From contig NZ_KK211332.1 in assembly GCF_000621705.1 (NCBI RefSeq), positions 124,001 to 188,000 of the forward strand: a stretch of DNA of 64,000 nucleotides, written 5' to 3'. The stretch comes from Prolixibacter bellariivorans ATCC BAA-1284 (GTDB lineage Bacteria > Bacteroidota > Bacteroidia > Bacteroidales > Prolixibacteraceae). Below are positions 43,122 to 52,343 of the stretch, piece by piece (positions within the stretch are counted from its first letter, which is position 1; each line of letters opens with the position of its first letter). Position numbers and translations under genes: made by a program. The notes under the pieces are model-generated. The model was not told the origin of the DNA. It made no database searches and was given only the letters and a program-made list of their open reading frames with translations.

Positions 43122-45920
43122 TCAAATTAGTTCCCGAAGCTGATTTTCCGTTATCGTGTGAATGGGGTGGAAAGCATCGGACTGCATGTAGTCGACGATG
43201 GAACGGTAGAGTTGTGTTGCTGCCGGATCATCCGGGAGCTCATCTAACCTTGACATGCAAACCAGTAACTTTCCTTTGCCCACTTTATATTCGAATATCA
43301 ATCCAAACTTGTCGTTGCGTTGCAGGTTGTCGATGACCTGAACGATGGGCCGGTAGTCTTTGGCTGTTTGATTCAGGTTTAACGGGTTGCTATGTTTGAT
43401 GATGGACCACCATTGCCAGTCAGTGTGAAACTCTGTTGGGAAATGGTTGAACAGCGGATGATCCGGATTGGTCAATATCCCCAACGTACCCGGAGAAACC
43501 GGTTTATGATTTCCCTCGCTGATCTGCTTAAACATTTCGTAGTTCCAGAAATCGGGTGGAAACAAACCATCCACACGGTTTCTTTTCACCGATTCCCGCG
43601 AAGGAAAGAGTAATACTTTCTCTCCTTTATTGAGTTTATCGAATAGTTCGTTGTCCAGTTTCGAGGCGACGTAAATACCCTCCGCCGACTGTACCTTTTT
43701 CAGTTCGGGGTAAACCCACACCGGATAAGTGTTCCGGTAATCGGTTCCTTCGATGCTTAAGGTAACGGTTAATTTCTGAGGCACGGTTACCTCTGAAAGC
43801 GGAATATGAATCTCTCCTACACTGTCAACTCCTCCCATAGAAATATCAGGTTTAATGAAGCTTCCCGATTTGATGACCTTCCCTTGTCGATCTGAAACCG
43901 TCCATTTCAGTAGCTGTTTCAAATCCCGGTTCGAATAGTTGGCCACTTCCACTGCGGCCGTGAACGTTTCGTTAACGGTCCAACAGTATTTCTTAAATAC
44001 CAGCATCGGAACCACATCGTTGCAAAAGTGCCGCCACTCGTCACGGGCAATCACGTGCTTACTATCCATGAAGGCATCGAGCATTCCCACCAGCGCTGTT
44101 CCCTGTCCGGGATAATCCTGCAAATCGAGCAGCTGAAAACCGGCCAGTCCTTTGGTACGTAACGCCGCTTCAATTTCGTCGCGATAGCACAACGCCGACC
44201 AGGCACCTGACGCTTTAGCAAACAGACTATCCTGATCCAACATGCCGGCTTTCTTCAAACGGTTCCGGAAAACTTCCAGGTTACGGGGCTTCAGGATGCC
44301 GGTATATTTCTTGATCTCGTTATAATCGGGATAAATCTGGTATTGCCCGACCTCATGACTGATTAACGGAATCTTGATTTGTGATACCGGGTAATCGAAG
44401 TTCACCATCGTCGACGGCTTTTCTGTATTCAGGATTCCGCCGTCGCGGGAATCGACGAACGCCTGTGTAAGCCGCACATGCGTCAGGGTAGTATCGTGGG
44501 CATACGGTGTGCGGGCAGCCACATGAAAATCCTCAACGGACAGCGGTCCCGAATACCCAATATTGTCGTTCGAGCCTTGCGTGTACAACGGGCGATTGTC
44601 AGCCTTTTTCAAGTCAGCAATCAGCTCACCCACTTTATCCAAATTGCCCCACAACTCATTTCCGGGTGACAGCATGACAAACGACGGGTGATTGGCAAAG
44701 TTCTTCAGCAAGGCCAATCCTTCTGCTTTGAGCTGATCAGCCAGCGTATCCGATTCCAAACCGCCCCAGAAAGGCAATTCCGACTCCATATAAATCCCTA
44801 ACCGATCGGCAGCCTCGAATGCCGCTTCCGGTGGAGACCAGGTATGAAAACGATAGTGATTGATACCCCACGATTTCGCTATCTTCATCACATGCATCCA
44901 GCCTTCCACATTCATGGGCGGATATCCGGTTAACGGAAAGACACAGGCATCGTGCTTCCCGCGCAGGAACGTAATCCGACCGTTGATGGCGAACTTCGTT
45001 CCCTCAGCCGCAAACTTCCGCATCCCGAAGGGAACCTCCTTGTTGTCTTTGATATCGTTATAGCTGATAATGGCATTGAGATGATAAATTGGCTGATGAT
45101 ACTCATCCCACAAATCCATCTTGTCGCCCAGCGAGTACTCCAGGTTGACCAGCGAATCGCACTTCACCTGAAAGTATGTAGTTTTCAGGTGGGTCTCCTT
45201 CCCGTCGAGCGTTTTGGTCACCTGCAAGGCTACATCTACTTTATCCAGTTTGAGTCCGTTATGGATGCCCATCTTCACCTTGATCTTCTTTTGCTTAATA
45301 TCGGGATAAACCTGCAGGTCGGAGATATAGGTTTTGGGCGAAGCTTCGAGGTAAATCTTCCCAATGATGCCGTTCCAGTTGGTCTGCGTGTCGTCGGAAT
45401 AAATGTGCACATTCCTGTAAGGAGTCAGCTTCCGATCATTGTCAATCCGAACGGTAATCGTGTGCTTGCCGGGAGTAAGAAACGCCGACACATCATACTT
45501 CTGCGGCGATTCCAACAACAATGAACTACCAACATACTGCTCGTCAATCCATACCTTCGAAGGCTTCGTGCGCTCCATCACAAAACGGATGTGCTTGCCT
45601 TTCCACTTCTCCGGAATATCGATCGTCTTCCGGTACCAGGCCGGACCTTCGTACTTGTACTCCCGGCTCAGATGCATCGTAGTGGAATCGGTATTGAGAA
45701 ATCCTTTGTGGTTGGTATCGGTCGTACCCGGAAGTTGAACAGAGTCATTTAACGCGTTGGCATACCACTTCCCTTCCACTCCCCGATTAGCCGAATCCAG
45801 GCTGAACTGCCAGGTTCCGGACAAGTCGATGTCAGATCGGTAATTTTCGTCTGACGTGGAACAAGAAAACAGAATGCTAACAAAAAGAGCAAAGATGAAT
45901 GCGTTAGAGAGACCTTTCAT
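43122..45920 (-). CDS. GH2-family glycoside hydrolase (lipoprotein)
   Basis: The 932-residue secreted enzyme has a lipoprotein leader (FALFVSILFSC). The sugar-binding N-terminal domain starts DIDLSGTWQFSLDSANRGVE, a central Ig-like domain follows, and then a TIM barrel. The acid/base Glu lies in MLSPGNELWGNLD (~residue 425) and the nucleophile Glu in LISHEVGQYQIYPDY (~525). The C-terminal ~300 residues are a beta-rich region without a recognised domain (LLKWTVSDRQGKVIKSGSFI). It acts on outer-membrane-bound or periplasmic oligosaccharides, but the linkage is not clear. A promoter box is seen at 45999. Confidence 0.87.
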   Translation of the reverse strand: MKGLSNAFIFALFVSILFSCSTSDENYRSDIDLSGTWQFSLDSANRGVEGKWYANALNDSVQLPGTTDTNHKGFLNTDSTTMHLSREYKYEGPAWYRKTIDIPEKWKGKHIRFVMERTKPSKVWIDEQYVGSSLLLESPQKYDVSAFLTPGKHTITVRIDNDRKLTPYRNVHIYSDDTQTNWNGIIGKIYLEASPKTYISDLQVYPDIKQKKIKVKMGIHNGLKLDKVDVALQVTKTLDGKETHLKTTYFQVKCDSLVNLEYSLGDKMDLWDEYHQPIYHLNAIISYNDIKDNKEVPFGMRKFAAEGTKFAINGRITFLRGKHDACVFPLTGYPPMNVEGWMHVMKIAKSWGINHYRFHTWSPPEAAFEAADRLGIYMESELPFWGGLESDTLADQLKAEGLALLKNFANHPSFVMLSPGNELWGNLDKVGELIADLKKADNRPLYTQGSNDNIGYSGPLSVEDFHVAARTPYAHDTTLTHVRLTQAFVDSRDGGILNTEKPSTMVNFDYPVSQIKIPLISHEVGQYQIYPDYNEIKKYTGILKPRNLEVFRNRLKKAGMLDQDSLFAKASGAWSALCYRDEIEAALRTKGLAGFQLLDLQDYPGQGTALVGMLDAFMDSKHVIARDEWRHFCNDVVPMLVFKKYCWTVNETFTAAVEVANYSNRDLKQLLKWTVSDRQGKVIKSGSFIKPDISMGGVDSVGEIHIPLSEVTVPQKLTVTLSIEGTDYRNTYPVWVYPELKKVQSAEGIYVASKLDNELFDKLNKGEKVLLFPSRESVKRNRVDGLFPPDFWNYEMFKQISEGNHKPVSPGTLGILTNPDHPLFNHFPTEFHTDWQWWSIIKHSNPLNLNQTAKDYRPIVQVIDNLQRNDKFGLIFEYKVGKGKLLVCMSRLDELPDDPAATQLYRSIVDYMQSDAFHPIHTITENQLRELI

Positions 45921-45998
45921 TGGGTTGATGGCTTTTTGGTTTGGAAGTCAGATATCTGGATACCCACATACCTTCCTGTAAGTTTTACAACATGCATC

Positions 45999-46006
45999 CA
46001 AATATA
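45999..46006 (-). promoter_or_regulatory. Bacteroidota -7 box (TATATTTG) upstream of the GH2 gene
   Basis: On the minus strand TATATTTG fits TAnnTTTG exactly. A TTGG lies 20 bases further upstream, in the position of the -33 box. It is 78 bases ahead of the start codon of the 932-residue enzyme. Confidence 0.6.
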
Positions 46007-46084
46007 GGGAAAAGAAAAAAAAACAACCAAGGGACTCTACGCTATTTATCCTGATTCCTGCCAGGCAAAGGTGTTATATAAAAA

Positions 46085-46109
46085 AGAGACAAGGCAATGC
46101 CTTGTCTCT
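46085..46109. repeat. GAGAC hairpin, copy 7
   Basis: A perfect stem AGAGACAAGGC with GCCTTGTCTCT around AAT. The inner stem (AAGGC/GCCTT) differs in both arms from copies 2, 4 and 6. It is 14 bases beyond the stop of the transporter gene and likely terminates it. Confidence 0.65.
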
Positions 46110-46123
46110 ACTGCTTTAATACG

Positions 46124-47380
46124 TTATTGGTCGGCTTGCTTCTTCAGCTGAATGGTTTTATTGGTTATTAACGGTTTGGCCCAAAAACTGATATACAGCA
46201 GATAGCCCAGTGTGAGATAAAGAACAAACATTCCCTGCCGCAAGCCAATCATATCTTTCAATCCGCCAATGAGCAGCGATACCAACGCCCCGCCGGCAAT
46301 ACCGCTCATCAGTATTCCCGAGAAGGTGCCATGATACTTCGCCACACTGTTCAGCGCCAGCGAAACGGTTATCGACCACATCACCGAAAGGGTGAATCCG
46401 AGTGCCGGGAAACCATAAATGGCCATCTGCTCGCCACCAAACAACGTAGCCGTTAAGATGACCATGGCTGCGATAACGAAGACACGCAATACCAGTTTGC
46501 TATCAATGAATTTCAGCAACAGCATACCCAACAGGCAACCAATGGTGAGCATTCCCCAGAACCAACCAACCGCTGCGGCACCTTCCACTTCGGGGCGCAG
46601 GCCATGATAGGTGCGCAGGAATTCCGAAATCCAGTTGGCAATACCCTGCTCGGTTCCCACGTAAGCAAAGATGCCGAAGAAGAAAAGGATAACCGTTTTG
46701 TCCTTCAGCAGCTCTTTGTGGATGGCCCACGCTCCCGTTGTTTCATCCTCTTTCCGTTCCACTTTTGGGAAGCGCGATACTAAAATAATGACGATCATCA
46801 GCAGGGTAATGACACCAAATACCCAGTAGAGCGATACCCATGGCAAATCCCCGGGCGTGATGTCGGCCAGAATTTGCAGGAACCAGTTCGATTGCGGTCC
46901 GCTCTTGTCGAGGTTGAGCACCAGGTAAGAGTAGACATACGGACTCAGGAACGATGCCCCGCCAAACACCAGCTGTGCAAACACCGAATAGAAGGCGAAG
47001 TGCTCCTCTCCTCCCGATACCCGCAACAGTGGATTGATGACCACCTGCATGAGGGCCATGGCAGCGCCAATGAAGAACAACGAAGCAAGAAAGACCGGGT
47101 AACTGGGAAACAAAGCAAAAACAAATGCTCCCAGGGTCGCCACAATCCATCCGCCGCTCATACTAATCTTCTCTTTGTACTTTTCTACCAGCATCCCCGA
47201 TGGGATGGACATCAGTCCGTAGGCAATGAAAAAAGAAAAGGGCAACAAACCGGTCATGGCACCACTCAGATGAAAACTGTCCGATACATTGGGATTAATC
47301 GATCCCAGAATATTGGTAATAAAAGAAATCACAAAGAAAACGATGAACACCAGGGCCACCATGTAATAGTTCCGTTTCAT
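46124..47380 (-). CDS. MFS sugar transporter (FucP/NagP-like)
   Basis: The 418-residue inner-membrane transporter has about twelve helices. Its family turns are visible: PFSFFIAYGLMSIPSGMLVE, KYKEKISMSGGWIVATLGAF, FIGAAMALMQVVINPLLRVS near residue 110 and TEQGIANWISEFLRTYHGLR in the second half. This is the glucose/galactose/fucose-type sugar:H+ symporter group. It follows the glucosaminidase gene by 44 bases on the same strand, so it probably imports the released amino sugar or a related hexose. Confidence 0.88.
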   Translation of the reverse strand: MKRNYYMVALVFIVFFVISFITNILGSINPNVSDSFHLSGAMTGLLPFSFFIAYGLMSIPSGMLVEKYKEKISMSGGWIVATLGAFVFALFPSYPVFLASLFFIGAAMALMQVVINPLLRVSGGEEHFAFYSVFAQLVFGGASFLSPYVYSYLVLNLDKSGPQSNWFLQILADITPGDLPWVSLYWVFGVITLLMIVIILVSRFPKVERKEDETTGAWAIHKELLKDKTVILFFFGIFAYVGTEQGIANWISEFLRTYHGLRPEVEGAAAVGWFWGMLTIGCLLGMLLLKFIDSKLVLRVFVIAAMVILTATLFGGEQMAIYGFPALGFTLSVMWSITVSLALNSVAKYHGTFSGILMSGIAGGALVSLLIGGLKDMIGLRQGMFVLYLTLGYLLYISFWAKPLITNKTIQLKKQADQ

Positions 47381-47424
47381 AGGTATCTTTTGTCTGTTAA
47401 AATACTATGTTTCTGTATATACTG

Positions 47425-50037
47425 TTAAAGTGTGTTGTAACCTTTCATTTCAATTACCGGTTGTTCGCCGTTCAGGTCTTTGGTGTTCATCTTCACGGTT
47501 AGTTCCCGTTCTTCTCCCGGAAGGAGGGAAATATAGTTGTCGCTCCAGAAAACCGGCAATACCATCTCATGCGATTCACTGGTTTTGGCTTTCAGACCAA
47601 TGAAGAACGCCAGCTTATCAGACGGATTCTTCAACGTTACTTTCACCCAGGTTTGGTCGCCATGCTGTTCAATGGTTTCCGTCTTCTCCACTTTTACCTT
47701 CGGCAGTTCGGTGAGTGCCGTGAAGTCGGCATATTTCTTTATCGGGGTGACGTACCATTTCGTATTTTCAAAATCGGGCACATCTTTCTTCTGCGACAGC
47801 CAGTAAAAACTACGGGCTATCTCCTTCCCTTCCGGGGAAACGATGCGCAGATCGGCAAAGTAAACCGGCGTGGTACCTTCCATCTCCGGCAACGACAACA
47901 GTTCTTTCGATGTATATTCATCTACCGAGAAGGGAACTTTCTTATCGAGGACCACTTTCGAATGCAGATCCAGCACTCTTACTTCGGCCGTCAGATCTTT
48001 AAACCCGTGCCGGTAGTCGTTGGAAATGTAGATGCCGTGGTTGCCGTAGTTGTAAATGATGTTCAGCGGCTTCAAGGCGTTTTGCGTGCCGAAGAAAGCT
48101 CCGTTGGGTGTGAGGTAATAATCGTACAACTGCCAGTAAAGCTTCGGCCAGGGAGCATTCAGCATCCACTGGATGACACCGCCTGCCTCGGCTTTGTTCA
48201 CTGCGAAAGCTTCGAACATCGGCCGGATGGCTTCGTAATTGGCCATCTGCGCTTTCATTTCGAAATCTTCGATGTTCTTCGCTTCACCGTACCGGTTGTT
48301 CAATGCTTTCAGGTAGGTATCGATGTTGTGGAACTCGCCACGGCCACAGTGATAGTTCCAGATTTCGTTCACCGGCCAGAGTTTGTCTGCCGGGAACATT
48401 TTCTTTAATGTCTCAATCGGTGGAATCTGCGGACCGGGGCCTGTCTCGGTATTGAAACCAAACGCACCTCCGTTCACGGTATCGATATACCAATAATTCG
48501 GCGACACGTAATCGTACGGGCCATTCATCTTCACGGCTGTTGGTCCGGTTACCTCACTGGTGCGAACCGAGCACGCCGATAAGGTAGGTCGTGTCGGGTC
48601 GGAAACCTGTAGATTTTTCAGATAGGTCTTTTCCAGCGCCGGACGCGGCAGCATATCGCTTCCCAGTACCCACACAAAGATGCTGGGATGGTTGCGTAAC
48701 CAAAGAATCTGAGCATCCAGTGAGTTGCTGACGAGCCTTATCTCTTCCGGGGTTTGTACGCCACCAAACTCGTCACATTTCTTGCCCACATAGTTTTCCC
48801 ACTCCCACTCACAGCTCCAGCCGACCATGATGAGAATACCATTTTCGTCGCAAAGCTTGTACAGCTCATCACTTTCGCCCCAGAAGCCTTCCAGCCGGAT
48901 GGTATTCAGGTTCATCAGCCTGGTATATTCAACCTGCGCTTTCAGATTGTCCTTGTTTTCGCGCAACAACAAATCATCGGTCCAGCCGCCACCGCGTATT
49001 TGCAGGTCGCGTCCGTTGATTTTGTACGCTCGTGAACCTTCTTTATTGATGTAACTGCTTACCTCGCGGATACCAACTTCCTGCGAAAGTTCGTCAGACA
49101 TTTGGTTGCCGACCTTACTGCTTACTTTCAGCGTGTAAAGATTTGGCTCGCCCATGGTAACGGGCCACCAGAGTTTGGCATCTTTGAAATTCAACGCCGG
49201 ATACTCTTCCGGGGTCCAAACCACCCGCTTCTTTTCAAATGGCTTTAACGCCACCTCTTTTTTCACCGTGACGTCACCAATCTGCGCCTCAACCGTGGCT
49301 TCTACCTTCATTTTCGAGTGGTTCACCACCTGCGTTTCGACGGTCAGGGCCGCCTCATGTTCATTGGCCGTGTTCACCTTCGATTGCACAAACGGGTGCT
49401 CTATCGAAACCAGTCCGTTGAAACGGATCTTCACACCCCGCCAAAGGCCCATATTCTTGTCCGGAACCTTGGGTGTCCAGTCCACAAAGCCAATGGTAAA
49501 ATCGCCGGGCTGCGGCGGATAAACATCGACCTGTAAGCGGTTGCCCTTCTTCTTCAGCTTTCCGGTTACGTCGATTTCGAATCGCTGGAAAGCGCCTTTC
49601 AGCGTATCGGCCGAAGCGATTTGCTTTCCGTTCAGGAAGACGTCGGCACTGTAGTTGATACCGCCAAAACAGAGCCGGGAGTACGAACCGAGCAGGTTCT
49701 CCGGCACATCGAAGGTTTTGGAATAGCGCCATTTGTTGTTGAACCACTTACGCGGCACCTTTTCGAGATTATCGGAAAAGAAAGGATCTTTAAACTTCCC
49801 ATCCTTCACCATGGCGGCGAAAACGGTGGTAGGCACGTCACAGGTGAGCTCGTTTTTCGGCGAGTACACATCGGGCTTGATGAGTTGACCGTCATCACTC
49901 CATTCGCCGTAAGGCTGGAGCGTCCAATTCTTATCGAGCTTCAGTGTGGCTGACTGTTCCTGCACATAGCTACAGCCTGACATCAAAAAGAGAACCAACA
50001 GACTAATGATGGTTTTCAGGTTACTTTGGAATTGCAT
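47425..50037 (-). CDS. GH2 exo-beta-D-glucosaminidase-like enzyme
   Basis: The protein has about 870 residues with a lipoprotein leader (TIISLLVLFLMSGC). It has a GH2 sugar-binding domain (GFVDWTPKVPDKNMGLWRGV), an Ig-like domain, and a TIM barrel. The acid/base position reads VWVLGSDMLPRP, with Asp where most GH2 have Glu, as in exo-beta-D-glucosaminidase (CsxA type). The nucleophile is in GFNTETGPGPQ. A C-terminal Ig-like region follows. It would release glucosamine from chitosan oligosaccharides. Starts at 50091 and 50037 are possible; 50037 puts the leader first. It is co-oriented with the transporter. Confidence 0.85.
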   Translation of the reverse strand: MQFQSNLKTIISLLVLFLMSGCSYVQEQSATLKLDKNWTLQPYGEWSDDGQLIKPDVYSPKNELTCDVPTTVFAAMVKDGKFKDPFFSDNLEKVPRKWFNNKWRYSKTFDVPENLLGSYSRLCFGGINYSADVFLNGKQIASADTLKGAFQRFEIDVTGKLKKKGNRLQVDVYPPQPGDFTIGFVDWTPKVPDKNMGLWRGVKIRFNGLVSIEHPFVQSKVNTANEHEAALTVETQVVNHSKMKVEATVEAQIGDVTVKKEVALKPFEKKRVVWTPEEYPALNFKDAKLWWPVTMGEPNLYTLKVSSKVGNQMSDELSQEVGIREVSSYINKEGSRAYKINGRDLQIRGGGWTDDLLLRENKDNLKAQVEYTRLMNLNTIRLEGFWGESDELYKLCDENGILIMVGWSCEWEWENYVGKKCDEFGGVQTPEEIRLVSNSLDAQILWLRNHPSIFVWVLGSDMLPRPALEKTYLKNLQVSDPTRPTLSACSVRTSEVTGPTAVKMNGPYDYVSPNYWYIDTVNGGAFGFNTETGPGPQIPPIETLKKMFPADKLWPVNEIWNYHCGRGEFHNIDTYLKALNNRYGEAKNIEDFEMKAQMANYEAIRPMFEAFAVNKAEAGGVIQWMLNAPWPKLYWQLYDYYLTPNGAFFGTQNALKPLNIIYNYGNHGIYISNDYRHGFKDLTAEVRVLDLHSKVVLDKKVPFSVDEYTSKELLSLPEMEGTTPVYFADLRIVSPEGKEIARSFYWLSQKKDVPDFENTKWYVTPIKKYADFTALTELPKVKVEKTETIEQHGDQTWVKVTLKNPSDKLAFFIGLKAKTSESHEMVLPVFWSDNYISLLPGEERELTVKMNTKDLNGEQPVIEMKGYNTL

Positions 50038-50180
50038 GTTGTCTGGAATGTTAGTTTTTATGATTGCAATGAACGATTTCATTTTCAACACTTAGAGCAC
50101 AAACCAACCGGAAAAGCGAGCGTACTCATTCAACGAATCGCTTAAATGTATTCATTTTTGCGGGAGATTCTAAAAGTGTT

Positions 50181-50188
50181 CAAAAGTA
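50181..50188 (-). promoter_or_regulatory. -7 box candidate (TACTTTTG) of the glucosaminidase operon
   Basis: TACTTTTG fits TAnnTTTG exactly on the minus strand. It lies about 144 bases ahead of the ATG at 50037. The -33 TTTG is not visible at the usual distance. Confidence 0.4.
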
Positions 50189-50364
50189 TTCACCGAGACG
50201 TCAGATTTTAGAAGAGAGATGGTAGACGTGAGAGGGTTTCAGGTTGCGCTTCGCGATTAGAAGGGTTTCTGTGGTTACTGTTGTTAGGCTTCGCAGTTTC
50301 AGGTTTCCGTGTGAAGCCTTATAGATCATTTTTAATAACAGGTTCTGAATTGATTCGTCTCTAA

Positions 50365-50545
50365 TATCGCCATCAGGCGATAAGTGCGCAGGCCGGTCAA
50401 AGTTGCCCGGGCAGGAGAAGGCGGGAGCGGTTTTTGGCGGGGATTCCGGGTTATGGGCAGGAAAGAAAAAACCGTGACGTGGGCGGTAGGATCACTTTGA
50501 CTTGTTCTTTTCGTTCTTTTGGAACAAGCCAAAAGGACAGAGAAT
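50365..50545 (+). repeat. R-type dispersed repeat, copy 3
   Basis: The block has GCCATCAGGCGATAAGTGCG, GCCGGTCAAAGTTGCCCGGG, GCGGTTTTTGGCGGGGATTC and GTAGGATCACTTTGACTTG. It closes with the imperfect hairpin CTTGTTC...GGAACAAG. It is very similar to the copies at 54095 and 58730. Confidence 0.75.
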
Positions 50546-50640
50546 GCCAAACTTTACCACGTCTTAGGTTCGGGCTTCCGTTTCTGAGGTTAGAAGAGTT
50601 ATAGGTGTTAAGAATGACAACTTTTGAGGTAAGCAAATTT

Positions 50641-51840
50641 CTATCCTTCCACCTCTTCATATTCAAACCTGTACAACTGATACTTCCCGAACGAAAAATC
50701 CCAGCGGATCTCAGAAAGCAAGCCTTCATTGGTGTAATTGAAATGTAAATCAGCATTAAAATCACTATCACCTTTAAATTCACCTCCGGACACTTTTCCC
50801 AATGCATCGGAGTGGTAGGTAACGACTCCGCTCAACCAGCCATCGAAGTTTTTCAGGTAGGCTTTCTTCAATTCGCCGTCATCGCCATACATGTATTGCT
50901 CAAAACCAATGATGCTGTCATTACGGTAAGCCAGACGGGAAATCAGCCGGTTGTTTTCGTCATAACCATAAGTGAAGCGGGTTACTTTACCATCGGAGAA
51001 AACCCGTTCCGAAGATTCCAGCCGGCGCTGTCCATCATAAAAGTAATGAGTAGTCGTCGAGACACTGTCGGAGCGTTGAAAAAACTTCCGGTGCAACAAG
51101 CCGTTGGCATCGTATTCATAAAACGACGGACCACCGGCTTCACCATTGAAAGTATAGCTTTCACCACTCACCCGGTGATTACTGAGGCCGGCTAAGTACG
51201 GACTTGTATAGTAGATTTCAGGCCGGTCTGTGCGTTCGTAGGTATAACGGAAGGTCTGACTCCATTTCCCGCTAAAGTCCCAGTGCTCTCGCTCCAGGTT
51301 GCCGTTATCATCGTACAAATAACTTACATTGCCTATCGGCTGGCCACTCTTCAGCAACGTAGCTTTCTCCTTTCTGCCCTCCTCCGTATATTCGGTTATC
51401 AACGTTCCACTTAGCCAACCTTTGTATTTCTTCAGTTCTGCTTCCGTTTTCCGGTTTCCATCGTACCGATAACTTGCTGTACCAGCCCGTCCATCCGACC
51501 GGTAGAAATGTTCTGTTGTCTTCCGCCCCAGCGAATCATAGAAAAACAATTCCACCGAGGTCAGGCTATCCGAAAATTCACGATAGGCCGAACTCAGTTT
51601 TCCTTCCGCGTCATACTGGTAGCGGTTTGCGGAACTGCGACTCTGGTCATTGAGTGACCAGAGTGAGCGATCCATTTGTCCTTCTGTATTGTTGTGGAAG
51701 AGGCTATGCCCTTTTTCGCCGCTGGCATTTTCGTAATCCGAACGGATAACCCGATAATTTTCTGAAGCATGACCGAAAGGCTGAGCCAAGGCAAACAGAC
51801 TAGCCAGCAGGAAACCTAACATAAAGAGTAATTTCATCAT
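50641..51840 (-). CDS. secreted YD-repeat-like protein
   Basis: The 399-residue protein has a signal peptide (MMKLLFMLGFLLASLFALAQ). The rest consists of about ten YD-like strand units: YRYDGNRKTEAELKKYKGWL, YLYDDNGNLEREHWDFSGKW, YEYDANGLLHRKFFQRSD, YFYDGQRRLESSERVFSDGK, FTYGYDENNRLISRL and similar. Such repeats fold into a beta-solenoid or shell in YD/Rhs proteins. There is no Rhs core or toxin domain here. It is probably a periplasmic or exported protein of unknown function. Confidence 0.78.
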   Translation of the reverse strand: MMKLLFMLGFLLASLFALAQPFGHASENYRVIRSDYENASGEKGHSLFHNNTEGQMDRSLWSLNDQSRSSANRYQYDAEGKLSSAYREFSDSLTSVELFFYDSLGRKTTEHFYRSDGRAGTASYRYDGNRKTEAELKKYKGWLSGTLITEYTEEGRKEKATLLKSGQPIGNVSYLYDDNGNLEREHWDFSGKWSQTFRYTYERTDRPEIYYTSPYLAGLSNHRVSGESYTFNGEAGGPSFYEYDANGLLHRKFFQRSDSVSTTTHYFYDGQRRLESSERVFSDGKVTRFTYGYDENNRLISRLAYRNDSIIGFEQYMYGDDGELKKAYLKNFDGWLSGVVTYHSDALGKVSGGEFKGDSDFNADLHFNYTNEGLLSEIRWDFSFGKYQLYRFEYEEVEG

Positions 51841-51948
51841 GAGCAGGACAAGATTTGGTTAGCTATCTGTATCATGACAGTTGACGGCGAGAATACCCTT
51901 ACTTCCCATCACTCTTTAACCCGAGACGGTATATCAATGTTCCTGCCC

Positions 51949-52332
51949 CTAGCTGATATCTTTCAGTTCGATGATTTTATCATCCCGGAAGGTGAAAACC
52001 GATTTTCCTTTCATCTCTATCCGGTCGCCGGCTTTTAAATCTTCGGAAAAGTCGATAGCCAGCGTGGCGCTGAAATCCACATCCACTTCAACCTCGTGTC
52101 CATGGAATTGAAAATTGGAAATGACTTGTTCTCTTTCGCTGAAGACTTCAGCTGCTTCCCCGGCCTGTTCCCGCAAGGCTTCCTTCCCTTCGGTCGTCAA
52201 CGTCACTTCACCCTCTGATATGTTTTCGAAACGAGCCTCTTCGTCTATGTCGGCCAGCATCCGGTCGACGTCGAAGTGATTGTAGGCATCCACATAGTTT
52301 TCAATGATTTTCCGGTAATCGTCTTCTTTCAT
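51949..52332 (-). CDS. SnoaL/NTF2-like protein
   Basis: The 127-residue protein with a cone-shaped NTF2-like pattern: YRKIIENYVDAYNHFDVDRM near the N-terminus, LADIDEEARFENISEGEV, then SEREQVISNFQFHGHEVEVD and GDRIEMKGKSVFTFRDDKII. That arrangement is typical of nuclear transport factor 2-like proteins. Enzyme activity cannot be assigned. It is followed at 52344 by a HEAT-like protein gene on the same strand, 11 bases away. Confidence 0.75.
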   Translation of the reverse strand: MKEDDYRKIIENYVDAYNHFDVDRMLADIDEEARFENISEGEVTLTTEGKEALREQAGEAAEVFSEREQVISNFQFHGHEVEVDVDFSATLAIDFSEDLKAGDRIEMKGKSVFTFRDDKIIELKDIS

Positions 52333-52343
52333 AAAAATGAGCG

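Larger units (their letters stand above)
50092..50640. repeat. gap with promoter candidate, A/B and R repeats
   Basis: The first 130 bases probably hold the promoter of the glucosaminidase operon. An A/B block follows at 50230-50300 and the R-type copy at 50365-50545. I see no gene. A minus-strand frame spanning 50332-50807 is a repeat frame, not a gene. Confidence 0.6.
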
